Shown piece by piece: positions 45,502 through 55,390 of a stretch of DNA of 64,000 nt. Every line of letters starts with the position of its first letter. The first letter of the stretch is position 1. The notes below the pieces were generated by a model, which saw only the letters and a list, made by a program, of their open reading frames with translations, did not search any database and had not been told where the DNA came from. This DNA is from Cellulomonas phragmiteti (GTDB taxonomy: Bacteria > Actinomycetota > Actinomycetes > Actinomycetales > Cellulomonadaceae). Where the stretch lies: assembly GCF_016862775.1 (NCBI RefSeq), contig NZ_BONP01000018.1, positions 1 through 64,000 on the forward strand, written 5' to 3'. A program made the position numbers and the translations under genes.

Positions 45502-48288
45502 ATGGCCGACGTCGTCCCCGCAGGCGGGCACCCCGGCCCGGCGACCGCGACCGGGTCCGTCGGCGCACCCTACCCGGCGGGCTGGGAGGCCGACGTCGTG
45601 CTGACGGACGGCTCGACGACGCGCCTGCGCCCCATCCGCCCCGACGACGCCGACGCGCTGCAGGCCTTCCACGTCGCGCAGTCGGAGCGGTCGACGTACC
45701 TGAGGTTCTTCGCGTCCCTCGAGCGACTCCCGGACCGCGACCTCGAGCGGCTCGTCACCGTCGACCACGTCACCCGCGTGGCGCTCGTCGCGGTCAGCGG
45801 CTCGCCCGAGGCGGGGACGCCCGAGCGCATCCTCGGCGTCGCACGCTACGACCTGGTCGAGCCCGAGACCGCCGAGGTCGCGTTCAACATCTCCGACGCC
45901 CATCAGGGCAAGGGGCTGGGCTCGGTGCTCCTGGAGCACCTCGCCGCGGCGGCGCGCGAGCGCGGCGTGCGGCGGTTCGTCGCGGAGGTGCTGCCGCAGA
46001 ACGGGCGCATGCTCGCGGTGTTCAAGGACGCCGGCTACGCGGTGCGGCAGCGCACGGAGGACGGCGTCGTGCAGGTCGGCTTCGACATCGACCCGACGGA
46101 CCGGTCGCTGGCCGTGGCCGCCGACCGCGAGCACCGGGCCGAGGCCCGGTCGATGCGGGCGCTGCTGTGGGCCCGGTCGGTCGTGGTGGTGGGACCCGGC
46201 ACCGCGGACGCCGCCGAGGCCTCCTTGCCGGCGCGCCAGGCCGCCCGCGTCCTGGCGGGCCTGGTGCCCGAGGTGCGCTCGGGGCGGCTCACGGTGCACA
46301 CCGTGGGTGTCGGCGACGGCGCCGGTCTCGACGACACCGGCGTCCACCACCACCTGCGCATCGACGACGTGCCGGGTCCGGTGGAGCTCGCCGTCGTCGC
46401 CCTGCCCGCCACCCACGTGCTCGACGCCGCGCGCCGCCTCGGTGCCCTGGGCGTGCGCGGCCTGGTCCTGCTGTCGGGCGGCTTCGCGGAGGCGGGGCCG
46501 GAGGGCCTCGCCCGGCAGCGGCTGCTGCTGGGCGTCGCGCACGGCGCGGGCATGCGCGTCGTCGGGCCGTCGTCGTTCGGGCTGCTGGCGACCCACGACG
46601 GCACGACGCTCGACGCGTCGCTCGTCGACCGCCCGCCACGCGCCGGCCGCCTCGGGCTCTTCTGCCAGTCGGCACCGCTGGCCGTCACGCTGCTGGCCGC
46701 CGTGGAGCGCCGCGGGCTCGGGCTGGCGCAGCTGGTCTCGGCCGGGCACCGTGCCGACGTGTCCGGCAACGACCTCATGCAGTTCTGGGGCGAGGACGAC
46801 GACACCGACGTCGTCGCGCTCTACCTGGAGTCCATCGGCAACCCGCGCAAGTTCTCCCGGGTCGCGCGGCGCCTCGCGGCGCACAAGCCGGTGGTCGTGC
46901 TCACCGCCGGCCGCTCCGGGCACGTCGTGCCACCGGGGCACGCGGTCCGCCCCACGCGCGCCCCGCGCCGCACCCTCGAGGAGGTGCTGCGCCAGTCCGG
47001 CGTGGTCCGGGTCGAGAACGTCCACCAGATGCTCGACGTCGTCCAGGTGCTCGCGCACCAGCCGCTGCCCGCGGGCCGGCGCACCGCGGTCCTCGCCAGC
47101 TCCACCGGCGTCGCGGCGCTCGTCGCGGAGGCCGCCGCCGCCGCCGGGCTCGTCATGACCGGGCGCGTCGAGCTGCTCGCGGAGGACGCCAGCCCCGCGC
47201 AGGTGCAGGCGGCGGTCGAGCGCGTCTACACCGATCCCGAGGTCGACGTCGTCGTCGTGGTCCGCATCCCGACGCTCGGCGTCGAGGACGCCGTGCTCCC
47301 GGGCGAGGTGGCCCGTGCCGCGGCCCGGACGGGACGCACGACCGTGACGTGCATGTACGACCTGCACGGCATCACCGCCCAGCTCACGGCCGACGACCCG
47401 CAGGGCAGGGCACGGACCGTGCCCGCCTACGCCGCACCCGAGGACGCGGCCCTCGCCCTGGGCCACGCCGCCCGCTACGCGGCCTGGCGCGCCGCCGACC
47501 GTGGCGTGCCCGTGCACCCTGACGGCGTCGACACCCGCGCCGCGGGCCGCCTCGTCGCCGGTCTGCTGGCCGCGTCGGGGGCGACCGACGGCGCCCCGCT
47601 CGCGCTCGACCCCACGCAGACGGCGGAGCTGCTGACGGCAGCCGGCATCCACGTCTGGCCCTCGGTCCGCGTCCACGACGCCGACGAGGCCGTCGCCGCC
47701 GCCGACCGCCTCGGGTGGCCCGTGGCCGTCAAGACCACCGTGCCCGCGCTGCGCCACCGCGCCGACCTCGGCGGGGTACGGCTCGACGTCGCCGACGAGG
47801 TCGAGCTGCGCGCCGACGTGGCCGGGATCCTGGCGCTCGCGGGCGACCACGACCCCGGTGAGGACGTCCCGCCGCTCGAGGTCCAGGCGATGGCGCCGCA
47901 CGGGGTCGCGTGCGTCGTGCGGTCGGTCGAGGACCCGCTGTTCGGTCCGGTCATCAGCCTCGGCGTCGCGGGCGACGCCTCGGACCTGCTGGGCGACGTG
48001 GCGTACGGCGTGCCCCCGCTGACGGACGTCGACGTGGCCGACCTCGTCCGCACGCCGCGGGCCGCGCCCCGGCTGTTCGGCTACCGCGGCCTGCCCGCCC
48101 TCGACGTCGCCGCGCTGGAGGACCTGGTGGCGCGGGTGTCGGTGCTGGCCGACGCGCTGCCCGACGTGCGCTCCCTGGAGCTCAACCCCGTCGTGGTGTC
48201 CCCGCAGGGGCTCGCCGTGCTGGGGGCGTACGCCTCGGTGGCACCGGCCGACCGTGCCGACGCGGCGCGCCGGCTGGCGCGACCGTGA
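45502..48288 (+). CDS. GNAT acetyltransferase fused to NDP-forming acyl-CoA synthetase domains
   Basis: This 928-residue fusion has an N-terminal GNAT domain (about 30-190, acetyl-CoA loop [14 protein letters not shown]), a CoA-binding Rossmann domain (about 215-345), a ligase-CoA domain (about 350-560) and an ATP-grasp domain (about 690-925). It matches Pat-type protein lysine acetyltransferases, which acetylate acyl-CoA synthetases. The GNAT module is at the front, as in Streptomyces, not at the end as in Salmonella Pat. In the ligase part GHAV replaces the usual SSHTG-type sequence, keeping the His. Whether ligase activity remains is open. Confidence 0.88.
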   Translation: MADVVPAGGHPGPATATGSVGAPYPAGWEADVVLTDGSTTRLRPIRPDDADALQAFHVAQSERSTYLRFFASLERLPDRDLERLVTVDHVTRVALVAVSGSPEAGTPERILGVARYDLVEPETAEVAFNISDAHQGKGLGSVLLEHLAAAARERGVRRFVAEVLPQNGRMLAVFKDAGYAVRQRTEDGVVQVGFDIDPTDRSLAVAADREHRAEARSMRALLWARSVVVVGPGTADAAEASLPARQAARVLAGLVPEVRSGRLTVHTVGVGDGAGLDDTGVHHHLRIDDVPGPVELAVVALPATHVLDAARRLGALGVRGLVLLSGGFAEAGPEGLARQRLLLGVAHGAGMRVVGPSSFGLLATHDGTTLDASLVDRPPRAGRLGLFCQSAPLAVTLLAAVERRGLGLAQLVSAGHRADVSGNDLMQFWGEDDDTDVVALYLESIGNPRKFSRVARRLAAHKPVVVLTAGRSGHVVPPGHAVRPTRAPRRTLEEVLRQSGVVRVENVHQMLDVVQVLAHQPLPAGRRTAVLASSTGVAALVAEAAAAAGLVMTGRVELLAEDASPAQVQAAVERVYTDPEVDVVVVVRIPTLGVEDAVLPGEVARAAARTGRTTVTCMYDLHGITAQLTADDPQGRARTVPAYAAPEDAALALGHAARYAAWRAADRGVPVHPDGVDTRAAGRLVAGLLAASGATDGAPLALDPTQTAELLTAAGIHVWPSVRVHDADEAVAAADRLGWPVAVKTTVPALRHRADLGGVRLDVADEVELRADVAGILALAGDHDPGEDVPPLEVQAMAPHGVACVVRSVEDPLFGPVISLGVAGDASDLLGDVAYGVPPLTDVDVADLVRTPRAAPRLFGYRGLPALDVAALEDLVARVSVLADALPDVRSLELNPVVVSPQGLAVLGAYASVAPADRADAARRLARP

Positions 48289-48365
48289 GCAGCGCCGGCC
48301 GGCGCCCGTGGCGCGGCCTGGCGCGGTCGCACCGCGACCGTGCGCGGGGATGGGAAGATGGTCGG

Positions 48366-48938
48366 GTGCCTGCACTCTCCACCCCGCTGCGCGACGACCT
48401 GCACCGTGCCGGGTACTACCCCGAGCTCGTGGGCGAGGTCCTCGAGGTCGCCCTGGCCGGCGAGGACGCCGTGGCGCACCTCGTCCACCCCGAGACCACG
48501 TTCGACGGCACCGAGGTGCGTCGGCACGTCACGGTGCTCGCGCTGACGGCCACCCGGCTGGTCGTCGCCCACGTCGACGACCACCCCGCGGACTCCGAGC
48601 ACCCGTCGGCCAGTGCGCAGGCGACCACCGAGGCGGTCCCGCTGCGCGAGCTGCGGTCCGTCGCGTTCACGCACGTCGTGACCGACCCGCAGCAGCACCG
48701 CGCCGGCGACGGCGCCTCCGAGCTGACGCTCGCGATCGGCTGGGGCGCCGTCTCGCGCGTCGAGCTCGAGCCCGCGGGCTGCGGTGACCCGCAGTGCGAC
48801 GCCGACCACGGCATGACCGGGTCGATCACGCCCGACGACGTGGTCGTGCGCGTCAGCGCCGCGGCCGAGGGGCGCGAGGCCGTGCGCGCGGCCGTCCGGT
48901 TCGGTCGCACCCTCTCGGCGGCGACGACGCAGCGGTGA
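48366..48938 (+). CDS. DUF5998 family protein
   Basis: This 190-residue protein is of an actinobacterial family without known function (DUF5998 by recollection). The N-terminus LRDDLHRAGYYPELVGEVL is followed by a beta-rich PH-like stretch and a CGDPQCDADHG motif that could bind metal. GTG 48366 is six bases after GAAGAT, a degenerate -10, so it may be leaderless. It overlaps the phosphatase-like gene by GTGA, which suggests linked function. Confidence 0.8.
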   Translation: MPALSTPLRDDLHRAGYYPELVGEVLEVALAGEDAVAHLVHPETTFDGTEVRRHVTVLALTATRLVVAHVDDHPADSEHPSASAQATTEAVPLRELRSVAFTHVVTDPQQHRAGDGASELTLAIGWGAVSRVELEPAGCGDPQCDADHGMTGSITPDDVVVRVSAAAEGREAVRAAVRFGRTLSAATTQR

Positions 48939-50116
48939 GCGCCCCCACGACCCGCCCCCCGGCCGCGGGGCCGGGCCCGGAGCCCGAGGAGCTGCTGGTG
49001 CCCCGGGCCGGGGTCCCCGCGCTCACGCACGTCCTGCCGGCGGTCGCCTCGGCGCTCGGCGTCGACGTGCCGGACGGCGCCGCCGCACGCACCCTGCTCG
49101 GGCTGCCGACGGCGCGCCGTGCGTGCGTCGTGCTCGTCGACGGCCTCGGGCACCTCAACCTGGCGGAGCGGGGCGGGCACGCGCCGTTCCTGCGCTCGTT
49201 GCTCGCCTCGTCGCAGGCGCTGCTCAGCACCTTCCCGTCGACCACGGCGACGGCGGTGGCCGCGTTCGGCACGGGTCGGGGTCCGGGCGCCACCGGCATG
49301 CTGGGGTACACCGTGCGCGTGCCGTCGACCGGGCGGCTCGGCAACCTCGTGTCGTGGACCGAGATGCCCCCGCCCGGGCAGTGGCAGCCCCATCCGACGG
49401 TGTTCGAGCACCTCGTCGCGGCGGGCGTGCGGGTCACGAGCGTCGGCCCGGCGCGGTTCCACGGCTCGGGGCTGACGGGCGCGGCGCTGCGCGGCGCCAC
49501 CTACGCGCCCGCGGAAGGGCTCGGGCAGCGGGTGGACACCGTCGTGCGCGCCCTGCGCGAGCCCGGCCTCACGTACCTGTACTGGCACGACGTCGACAAG
49601 ACCGGCCACCACCACGGCTGGGGCTCGTGGCAGTGGGGCGAGGCCCTCGCCGAGCTGGACGCCGAGCTCGGGCGGCTCGCGCGCTCGCTGCCCCGGGACA
49701 CGCTGCTCGTCGTGACGGCCGACCACGGCATGGTCGACGTGGACCCGGCACGTCGTCGGGACGTCGGCACCGACCCCGCCCTGGGGGCGCAGGTCGCGAC
49801 GACCGGCGGCGAGCCGCGCGCGCTGCACCTGCACGTCGAGCAGGGCGCCGACCCCGAGGACGTGGCGGCGCGCTGGCGCGACACGCTGGGGGAGGACGCC
49901 GTCGTGCGCACGCGCGAGCAGGCGGTCGACGCGGGGTGGTTCGGGCCGGTGGAGCCACGCGTGACCCCGGTGATCGGGGACGTGGTCGTGGCCATGACCG
50001 GGGCCGCGACGGTCGTCGACTCCCGGACGCAGTCGTCCGCCTCGATCGCCCTGCGCGGCGTGCACGGGTCGTTGACGGCGCGCGAGATGCTCGTGCCGCT
50101 GCTGGTGCTCGCGTGA
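48935..50116 (+). CDS. Alkaline-phosphatase-superfamily nucleotide pyrophosphatase/phosphodiesterase
   Basis: This 393-residue protein has the metal sites of the nucleotide pyrophosphatase branch: Asp in CVVLVDGLGH, nucleophile Thr in STFPSTTATAVAAFGTG, HDVDKTGHHHG and TADHGMVDVD. No signal peptide or membrane helix is visible, so it is probably cytoplasmic. GTG 48935 overlaps the DUF5998 gene. The substrate is unknown. Confidence 0.88.
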   Translation: MSAPTTRPPAAGPGPEPEELLVPRAGVPALTHVLPAVASALGVDVPDGAAARTLLGLPTARRACVVLVDGLGHLNLAERGGHAPFLRSLLASSQALLSTFPSTTATAVAAFGTGRGPGATGMLGYTVRVPSTGRLGNLVSWTEMPPPGQWQPHPTVFEHLVAAGVRVTSVGPARFHGSGLTGAALRGATYAPAEGLGQRVDTVVRALREPGLTYLYWHDVDKTGHHHGWGSWQWGEALAELDAELGRLARSLPRDTLLVVTADHGMVDVDPARRRDVGTDPALGAQVATTGGEPRALHLHVEQGADPEDVAARWRDTLGEDAVVRTREQAVDAGWFGPVEPRVTPVIGDVVVAMTGAATVVDSRTQSSASIALRGVHGSLTAREMLVPLLVLA

Positions 50117-50150
50117 GGACGCGCCGCGTGCGCGGGAAGGGCTGAGAGCC

Positions 50151-50822
50151 GTGGCCGAGCTGGTGTTCTTCTCCGGGACCATGGACTGCGGCAAGTCGAC
50201 CCTCGCGCTGCAGATGCACCACAACCACGCCGCGCGGGGGCGCGACGGTGTGCTGTTCACGCGCCAGGACCGGGCAGGCTCGGCGACGATCTCCTCGCGC
50301 CTGGGCCTGCAGCGCCGCGCGGACGAGGTCGACGACGCCACGGACTTCTGGGCGGAGGTCGTGACGCGGCGGCGGCGCGGCCGGCCCGTGGACTACCTCG
50401 TCGCGGACGAGGCGCAGTTCTACACCGCCGCCCAGGTGGAGCAGCTCGCCCGCGTCGTCGACGAGCTGTCGGCCGACGTGTTCGCGTTCGGGATCACCAC
50501 GGACTTCCGCGCGCGGCTGTTCCCGGGTTCGGCACGGCTCGTCGAGCTGGCGGACCGGGTCGAGGTGCTCCAGGTGCGTGCCCTGTGCTGGTGCGGTTCG
50601 CGGGCGACCCACAACGCGCGCACCGTCGACGGGGTCATGGTCGTCGAGGGCGACCAGGTGGTCGTCGGCGACGTGGGTCCGGGCGCCGGGGAGGCGGCCT
50701 ACGAGGTGCTGTGCCGCCGGCACCACGTCCGGCGCATGACGGCGCGCATCGCCCGGGCGACCGGACCGTCCGGGCAGGACCTGCTGTTCGACGACGCGAG
50801 CGGCAGCGGCCCGGGTCGCTGA
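50151..50822 (+). CDS. tdk: Thymidine kinase
   Basis: This 223-residue type II thymidine kinase of the salvage pathway has P-loop SGTMDCGKST (8-17), DEAQF (85-89) and a zinc site with Cys in ALCWCGSRATHNAR and CRRHH. The GTG start follows GGAAGGGCTGAGAGCC. The stop is 7 bases from the convergent sepH stop. Confidence 0.94.
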   Translation: MAELVFFSGTMDCGKSTLALQMHHNHAARGRDGVLFTRQDRAGSATISSRLGLQRRADEVDDATDFWAEVVTRRRRGRPVDYLVADEAQFYTAAQVEQLARVVDELSADVFAFGITTDFRARLFPGSARLVELADRVEVLQVRALCWCGSRATHNARTVDGVMVVEGDQVVVGDVGPGAGEAAYEVLCRRHHVRRMTARIARATGPSGQDLLFDDASGSGPGR

Positions 50823-50829
50823 ACGGACG

Positions 50830-51927
50830 TCACTCCGGCTTGGCGCCGAAGACGATCTCGTCCCAGCTCGGCACCTTCGCGCGGGTGCGTCGGGGTCGCC
50901 GCTCCGCGGTCGCGGGCCGAGGGTCGCCGCCCGCGGCGACGTCCGTCCCGGCGTCGTCGGCGTCGTCCGTCGCGGCCGGGGCGGCGGGGGGCCGCGGGGC
51001 GGGCTCGGAGCGCGGGGGAGTCGTGCGCTCGCCGCGCGGCGGTGTGAGCACCACCGCCTCGCGTGCCGGGTCCGCGTCGCGCGGGTGGGCACCGGGCGCG
51101 CTCGCCTCGTCCACCCCCGTCGGACCCTCCGCGGGCGCGGCACCGCCACCCGCGAAGTCGAACGCGTGCTGCGGTCCGAAGCCCTCGAACTCCTCGTCGT
51201 CGCCCTCGAGGTCCAGCGGCTGGCGCACCCCGCGCCGCGTGCGCAGCTCGTCGAGCAGGGCGTGCGTCGGCTCGGGCTCCTCGGCGGCCACGTCGCCCAC
51301 CGCGTCGATGTCGAACACGACGTCACGCACGGCCGCCAGGTGACGCCGGGACACGGGCTCGTCGAGCTCGGTCTCCGAGAGCCAGCGGGCCTCGTCCTCG
51401 TCCGCGACGACCGTGCGGCGCACCGGGTCGTACGTCCACCGCGCGAGCGACGGCTCGTCGGCCACGACGAACCGGGCCAGGACCGTCCACGGTCCGGCGC
51501 CCTCGCGCGCCGCGTCCCACGCCAGCGAGCCGACGTCGACGCCGCGCGCCGCCAGACGGTCCGTCACCAGGTCCCCGAGCAGCGGGGCGCCCGAGTCGCG
51601 CCCGACGCGCGTGCCCCGGGCCTGCTCCGCGATGTACTCGCGCTCGGCGAGCACCGGGCCCTCGTAGCGACGCACGGCCTCGACGGCGACCCCGGCGGCG
51701 TCGGCGACCTCCTGGGCGGTGGCGCCCGCCCGGATCCGCGACTGGATCTCCCGCGGGCTCAGCGCGCTCGCCTGCTCGGCGCGCAGCTGCTCCAGCTGCG
51801 GGCGGTCCCGCCGCACGGCGGCCCGCAGCGGGTCGTCGATGCGCAGGCGGAAGCGCTGTCCGTCGGGCGCGACCACGACGAGGTGCTCGCCGTCCTCGTG
51901 CAGACCGACCAGCTCCAGCTCACCCAT
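50830..51927 (-). CDS. sepH: Septation protein SepH
   Basis: This 365-residue actinobacterial protein stimulates FtsZ assembly in Streptomyces. The N-terminal DUF3071 domain (about 1-175) starts LELVGLHEDGEHLVVVAPDG and includes the helix-turn-helix-like ATAQEVADAAGVAVEAVRRYEGPV. A long disordered, acidic/Pro-rich linker follows. The C-terminal peptide KVPSWDEIVFGAKPE is the conserved SepH tail. ATG 51927 follows CCGGGGAGGTCGT. Confidence 0.93.
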   Translation of the reverse strand: MGELELVGLHEDGEHLVVVAPDGQRFRLRIDDPLRAAVRRDRPQLEQLRAEQASALSPREIQSRIRAGATAQEVADAAGVAVEAVRRYEGPVLAEREYIAEQARGTRVGRDSGAPLLGDLVTDRLAARGVDVGSLAWDAAREGAGPWTVLARFVVADEPSLARWTYDPVRRTVVADEDEARWLSETELDEPVSRRHLAAVRDVVFDIDAVGDVAAEEPEPTHALLDELRTRRGVRQPLDLEGDDEEFEGFGPQHAFDFAGGGAAPAEGPTGVDEASAPGAHPRDADPAREAVVLTPPRGERTTPPRSEPAPRPPAAPAATDDADDAGTDVAAGGDPRPATAERRPRRTRAKVPSWDEIVFGAKPE

Positions 51928-52032
51928 ACGACCTCCCCGGGCTCCAGGGGGGAGCCTGCCACCTCTCGGCCCCGGACGCGCGCACCCGCGCCGGTGTGCC
52001 GCGCAGTCCGGCTCCTGCGCCAGGATGGGGCC

Positions 52033-52677
52033 GTGCTGAACGAGCTGCCCGTCGGCCAGGTCCTCGAGGTCCTGGGCGTCGTCGTCGGAGCGATGTCCGG
52101 CGCGCTCGCCGCCGTGCGCAAGCAGTTCGACGTCTTCGGCATCCTCGTCCTCGCGTGGGCGGCGGGCCTCGGCGGCGGCGTGCTGCGCGACGTGCTCATC
52201 GGTGCGGTGCCGCCCGTGGGCATCAGCGACGGGCGCCTCATGGCCGCCGCGCTCGTCGGCGGGCTCGTCATGTACTTCGGGCACCCGCGCCTCGAGCGGG
52301 CGCGCCGCATGATCGTCGTGCTCGACGCCGGCGCGCTCGCGCTGTTCAGCGTCGTCGGCACCGTCAAGGGCCTGGAGTACGGGGCGACCCCGCTCGCGGC
52401 CGTCGTCGTGGGCGTGCTGACCGGCGTCGGCGGCGGCATGCTGCGCGACCTGCTCACCGGGGAGGTGCCGGTCGTGCTGCACCACCGCCAGCTGTACGCC
52501 GTGCCCGCGCTGCTCGGGGCCCTGGCGACCGCGCTGCTGTGGCACCTCGAGCTGGCGGGCGTCGTCGGCCTGTCCGCCGTGGCCGCCGGCGTCTTCGGTC
52601 TGCGGGTCGCCGCGCTGCGGTTCCGGCTCAACGCACCCGGACCGTGGCGGGGCAGCGGTCCGGGCGGCGGCCGCTGA
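52033..52677 (+). CDS. TRIC-type cation channel (YadS/UPF0126)
   Basis: This 214-residue protein has seven hydrophobic segments and an internal repeat: GLGGGVLRDVLIGAVP and GVGGGMLRDLLTGEVP, the two kinked glycine helices of prokaryotic TRIC channels. It probably conducts monovalent cations in the cytoplasmic membrane; some members are instead linked to glycine export. GTG 52033 sits six bases after CAGGAT, a possible leaderless promoter. Confidence 0.88.
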   Translation: MLNELPVGQVLEVLGVVVGAMSGALAAVRKQFDVFGILVLAWAAGLGGGVLRDVLIGAVPPVGISDGRLMAAALVGGLVMYFGHPRLERARRMIVVLDAGALALFSVVGTVKGLEYGATPLAAVVVGVLTGVGGGMLRDLLTGEVPVVLHHRQLYAVPALLGALATALLWHLELAGVVGLSAVAAGVFGLRVAALRFRLNAPGPWRGSGPGGGR

Positions 52678-52702
52678 CGGTCCCCTGCGGCAGGATGGGG
52701 GC

Positions 52703-53569
52703 GTGAGCAGCCCCCTCGATCCGGTGCCCGCGCACCCGCCCGTGGCCGACCTCGTGGCCGTCGCGCGGGACGTCGCCCTGGCCGCCGGCCGCCTGGTCCA
52801 CGACGGCCGACCCGAGACGGTGGACGTCGCCTCGACCAAGTCCAGCGCCGTCGACGTGGTGACCGCGATGGACCTCGCCAGCGAGGACCTCGTGCGTCGC
52901 ATGCTGGCCCGCCTGCGGCCGGACGACGGCATCCTCGGTGAGGAGGGCGGCCACCGGCCCGGCACGTCCGGCGTGACCTGGGTGGTCGACCCGATCGACG
53001 GCACCGTCAACTACCTGTACGGCCTGCCCGCGTACGCCGTGAGCGTCGCTGCCGTCGTGGGTGAGCCGACCCCTGCGACCTGGACCGCGCTCGCGGGCTG
53101 CGTCCACGCGCCGGCCACGGGGGAGACCTGGACCGCGGGCCGCGGGCTGGGCGCCCACCTCGGCGGGCGTCGGCTGACGCTCGGTGCCGCGCCGTCGCTG
53201 GACCGCTGCCTGGTCGGCACGGGGTTCGGGTACGTGGCCGAGCGTCGTCGATCGCAGGCGCGCGTCCTGGCGGAGCTGCTGCCCCGGGTGCGGGACGTCC
53301 GTCGCATGGGGGCCGCCGCCCTCGACCTGTGCCAGGTGGCCGGCGGTCGGCTGGACCTGTACTACGAGCGCGGCCTGCAGCCGTGGGACCTCGCCGCGGG
53401 CGCGCTCGTCGTGACCGAGGCGGGGGGTGTGGTGACGGGCCTGCGCGGAGCCGCGGCGGGCGCGGCGATGACGGTCGCGGGTGCCGCCGACCGCGTCGCC
53501 GAGCTCGTCGAGGTGCTCGAGGAGCAAGCCGCCGACGCCCCCGACGCGCCGGGCGCCGACGCCGGGTGA
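52703..53569 (+). CDS. suhB: Inositol-monophosphatase family protein (SuhB-like)
   Basis: This 288-residue Mg-dependent phosphatase has GEEGG (metal 1), DPIDGTVNYLYG (metals and substrate) and QPWDLAAGALVVTEAGG. It probably acts on inositol phosphates or related sugar phosphates. Rv2701c (suhB) lies in the same neighbourhood upstream of DUF4193. GTG 52703 lies six bases after CAGGAT, the same arrangement as in the preceding gene. The Ala/Asp-rich C-terminus is variable. Confidence 0.9.
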   Translation: MSSPLDPVPAHPPVADLVAVARDVALAAGRLVHDGRPETVDVASTKSSAVDVVTAMDLASEDLVRRMLARLRPDDGILGEEGGHRPGTSGVTWVVDPIDGTVNYLYGLPAYAVSVAAVVGEPTPATWTALAGCVHAPATGETWTAGRGLGAHLGGRRLTLGAAPSLDRCLVGTGFGYVAERRRSQARVLAELLPRVRDVRRMGAAALDLCQVAGGRLDLYYERGLQPWDLAAGALVVTEAGGVVTGLRGAAAGAAMTVAGAADRVAELVEVLEEQAADAPDAPGADAG

Positions 53570-53712
53570 ACCGGACGTCGCGCCCGCGGGTCGCCGGTCC
53601 CTGACCTGCGCAGACGCCGTGGCGCGGGGTGTCGCCGGTCACGTGCGGCGACATGGGCACGTGTCCGTGTTCGCATCCGCGCCCGCGGTGATGCACAATC
53701 CGTCCGCGCGGG

Positions 53713-53740
53713 GAACAAAACGCTGTCGTGGCGCATTGAT
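53713..53740 (+). promoter_or_regulatory. Possible ECF-type promoter before DUF4193
   Basis: GGAAC (53713-53717) and CATT (53735-53738) are spaced 17 bases apart in the only AT-richer patch of a 219-base gap. This resembles sigma-E-type sites but the -10 is weak. Nothing else is clear in the gap. Confidence 0.3.
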
Positions 53741-53788
53741 CCCGCGTACCACGACACTGCTGCAGAAGACGGAGTGTGACGCTCTCAC

Positions 53789-54088
53789 ATGGCAACCGAC
53801 TACGACGCCCCGCGCAAGACCGAGGAGGACCTGAGCGAGGACTCGCTCCAGGAGCTCCAGGCCCGGCGCTCCGACAAGAACTCGGGCGTGGTGGACGAGG
53901 ACGAGACGGAGGCCGCCGAGGGGTTCGAGCTCCCCGGCGCCGACCTGTCCGGCGAGGAGCTCTCCGTCCGCGTCCTTCCCCGCCAGGCCGACGAGTTCAC
54001 GTGCTCGAAGTGCTTCCTGGTGCACCACCGCAGCCAGCTCGCCTACGAGCGTGAGGGCTCGCCCGTGTGCTCGGAGTGCGCGGCCTGA
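53789..54088 (+). CDS. DUF4193 family protein
   Basis: This 99-residue conserved actinobacterial protein is acidic, with a C-terminal zinc-ribbon-like pair: TCSKCFLVHHRSQLA and PVCSECAA. The family has no known role; a dUMP kinase or transcription-linked role is not supported here. ATG 53789 lacks a strong ribosome binding site. The position before DUF3093 and dut matches Rv2699c. Confidence 0.88.
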   Translation: MATDYDAPRKTEEDLSEDSLQELQARRSDKNSGVVDEDETEAAEGFELPGADLSGEELSVRVLPRQADEFTCSKCFLVHHRSQLAYEREGSPVCSECAA

Positions 54089-54130
54089 TCCCTCCCGTGC
54101 GCGGCCCGCGGCCCGCACCGACCGCCCGAC

Positions 54131-54160
54131 CGGCCGGTCACCCCTCGGGGTGCCCGGCCG
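54131..54160. terminator. Hairpin between convergent DUF4193 and DUF3093 genes
   Basis: CGGCCGGTCACCCC pairs with 54147-54160 with one mismatch (13 of 14) and a TC loop. It includes the DUF3093 stop. Confidence 0.6.
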
Positions 54161-54671
54161 TCGTCGTCCCCCCGGCGCGGTCGCTGCCGAGCGCGGCGAC
54201 CAGCGCGTCGGGCCGTCGCGTGGACACGATCCAGTAGGGCGTCGGGTCCTGCGGGTCACGGACCTCGACGCGCACGGCGGTGCCGATCCACGAGCGCAGG
54301 CACGCGTACGCCCGGGCATCGAGCGCCGGGCCCAGCTCGGCGCGCAGCCCGGCACGGTCCAGGACCCGGGGGTCGGCGAGCAGGTCGACGGGGATGCGTG
54401 CGGCCCCCGCGCGCAGCACGCCGTGCTCGACGTCCACCCGCGGGGTCGTCAGGACGGCCCCGACCAGCCCGACGACCAGGGCCACGACGCCCACGACCAG
54501 CGACAGCACCAGGTCGACGGGCACGAACGCCGCGCCCAGCACGGCGGCGAACGCCACCACGCCGCCCCATCCCAGCGGTCCGGGCCACAGCCGCTCGTGG
54601 TGCCGGGCCGTCACGCCGGCCGACGGCGTCGGCGCCGCGGGGGACGTGGCGGGGTCGGGTGTCGTCGTCAT
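54138..54671 (-). CDS. DUF3093 membrane protein
   Basis: This 177-residue protein has two close membrane helices ([16 protein letters not shown] and [18 protein letters not shown]) and a C-terminal domain with [11 protein letters not shown] and [15 protein letters not shown] typical of DUF3093. It is divergent from dut, as Rv2698 is in mycobacteria. ATG 54671 lies six bases after GATCCT, so a leaderless start is more likely than the GTG two codons upstream. Confidence 0.86.
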   Translation of the reverse strand: MTTTPDPATSPAAPTPSAGVTARHHERLWPGPLGWGGVVAFAAVLGAAFVPVDLVLSLVVGVVALVVGLVGAVLTTPRVDVEHGVLRAGAARIPVDLLADPRVLDRAGLRAELGPALDARAYACLRSWIGTAVRVEVRDPQDPTPYWIVSTRRPDALVAALGSDRAGGTTTAGHPEG

Positions 54672-54760
54672 GCCCACAGGATCTCACCGCCCTGGCGCGC
54701 CGTGGGGCGAGGCGGGGTACCGGCACCGCCCGCGGGTGCCCCGGGCGCCGCCCGGCGCGG

Positions 54761-54766
54761 TAGGGT
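54761..54766 (+). promoter_or_regulatory. -10 element TAGGGT for leaderless dut
   Basis: TAGGGT precedes GTG 54775 by 8 bases, the same hexamer and spacing as for pyrG, another pyrimidine gene. Confidence 0.6.
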
Positions 54767-54774
54767 CGGCCCCC

Positions 54775-55281
54775 GTGACAGCGACCAGCCATCCCGGCCA
54801 GGACCACCCCGACGCGGGCGTCCAGGTGCAGCTGCGCCGGCTCGACCCGGACCTGCCGGCACCGGCCTACGCGCACCCGGGCGACGCGGGTGCCGACCTC
54901 GTCGCGCGCGAGGACGTGACGCTGGCGCCCGGAGCGCGGGCGACGGTCCCCACGGGTGTGTCGATCGCGCTCCCGCCGGGGTACGCGGCGTTCGTCCACC
55001 CGAGGTCGGGCCTCGCGGCCCGGCACGGCCTGACGGTCGTCAACGCGCCCGGGACGGTCGACGCGGGCTACCGGGGCGAGATCGCCGTGACGCTGCTCAA
55101 CACGGACCTCGAGCAGCCGATCGTGCTGCACCGGGGCGACCGCATCGCCCAGCTCGTGGTCCAGCGCGTCGAGCACGTGCGCTTCGTCGAGGTCGACGTG
55201 CTGCCGGACTCGGTGCGGGGCGAGGGCGGGTTCGGGTCCAGCGGCGGCTGGACGGCCGCCGTCGGGGCGTCCACGGCGTGA
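54775..55281 (+). CDS. dut: dUTP diphosphatase
   Basis: Dut hydrolyses dUTP to dUMP, keeping uracil out of DNA. The 168-residue homotrimeric-type enzyme shows all five motifs: [41 protein letters not shown] and the C-terminal [10 protein letters not shown]. An N-terminal extension of about 20 residues carries no motif. It is followed by a short hairpin. Confidence 0.96.
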   Translation: MTATSHPGQDHPDAGVQVQLRRLDPDLPAPAYAHPGDAGADLVAREDVTLAPGARATVPTGVSIALPPGYAAFVHPRSGLAARHGLTVVNAPGTVDAGYRGEIAVTLLNTDLEQPIVLHRGDRIAQLVVQRVEHVRFVEVDVLPDSVRGEGGFGSSGGWTAAVGASTA

Positions 55282-55287
55282 CCGTCA

Positions 55288-55304
55288 CCCGGCCGCCGGC
55301 CGGG
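55288..55304 (+). terminator. Short hairpin after dut
   Basis: CCCGGCC-GCC-GGCCGGG is a perfect 7-bp stem 7 bases after the dut stop. TACTGT (55313-55318) just beyond it could be the -10 for the DUF3710 operon. Confidence 0.5.
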
Positions 55305-55390
55305 GACGGAACTACTGTCGTCATGACCGTCGTTGAGGGTCGTGAGGACCTTGGTGCAGGACGAGGGCGTGCGAGCGCCGGTCGGAGGAA

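Noticed and set aside
40767-47522. Plus-strand open frame of over 2200 codons
   Set aside because: It runs across glgA and antisense to the topoisomerase gene, is low complexity, and has no domain; a GC-driven shadow.
43192-48375. Minus-strand open frame of about 1700 codons
   Set aside because: It overlaps the acyl-CoA synthetase fusion and the topoisomerase gene in the wrong frame and has no recognisable motif.
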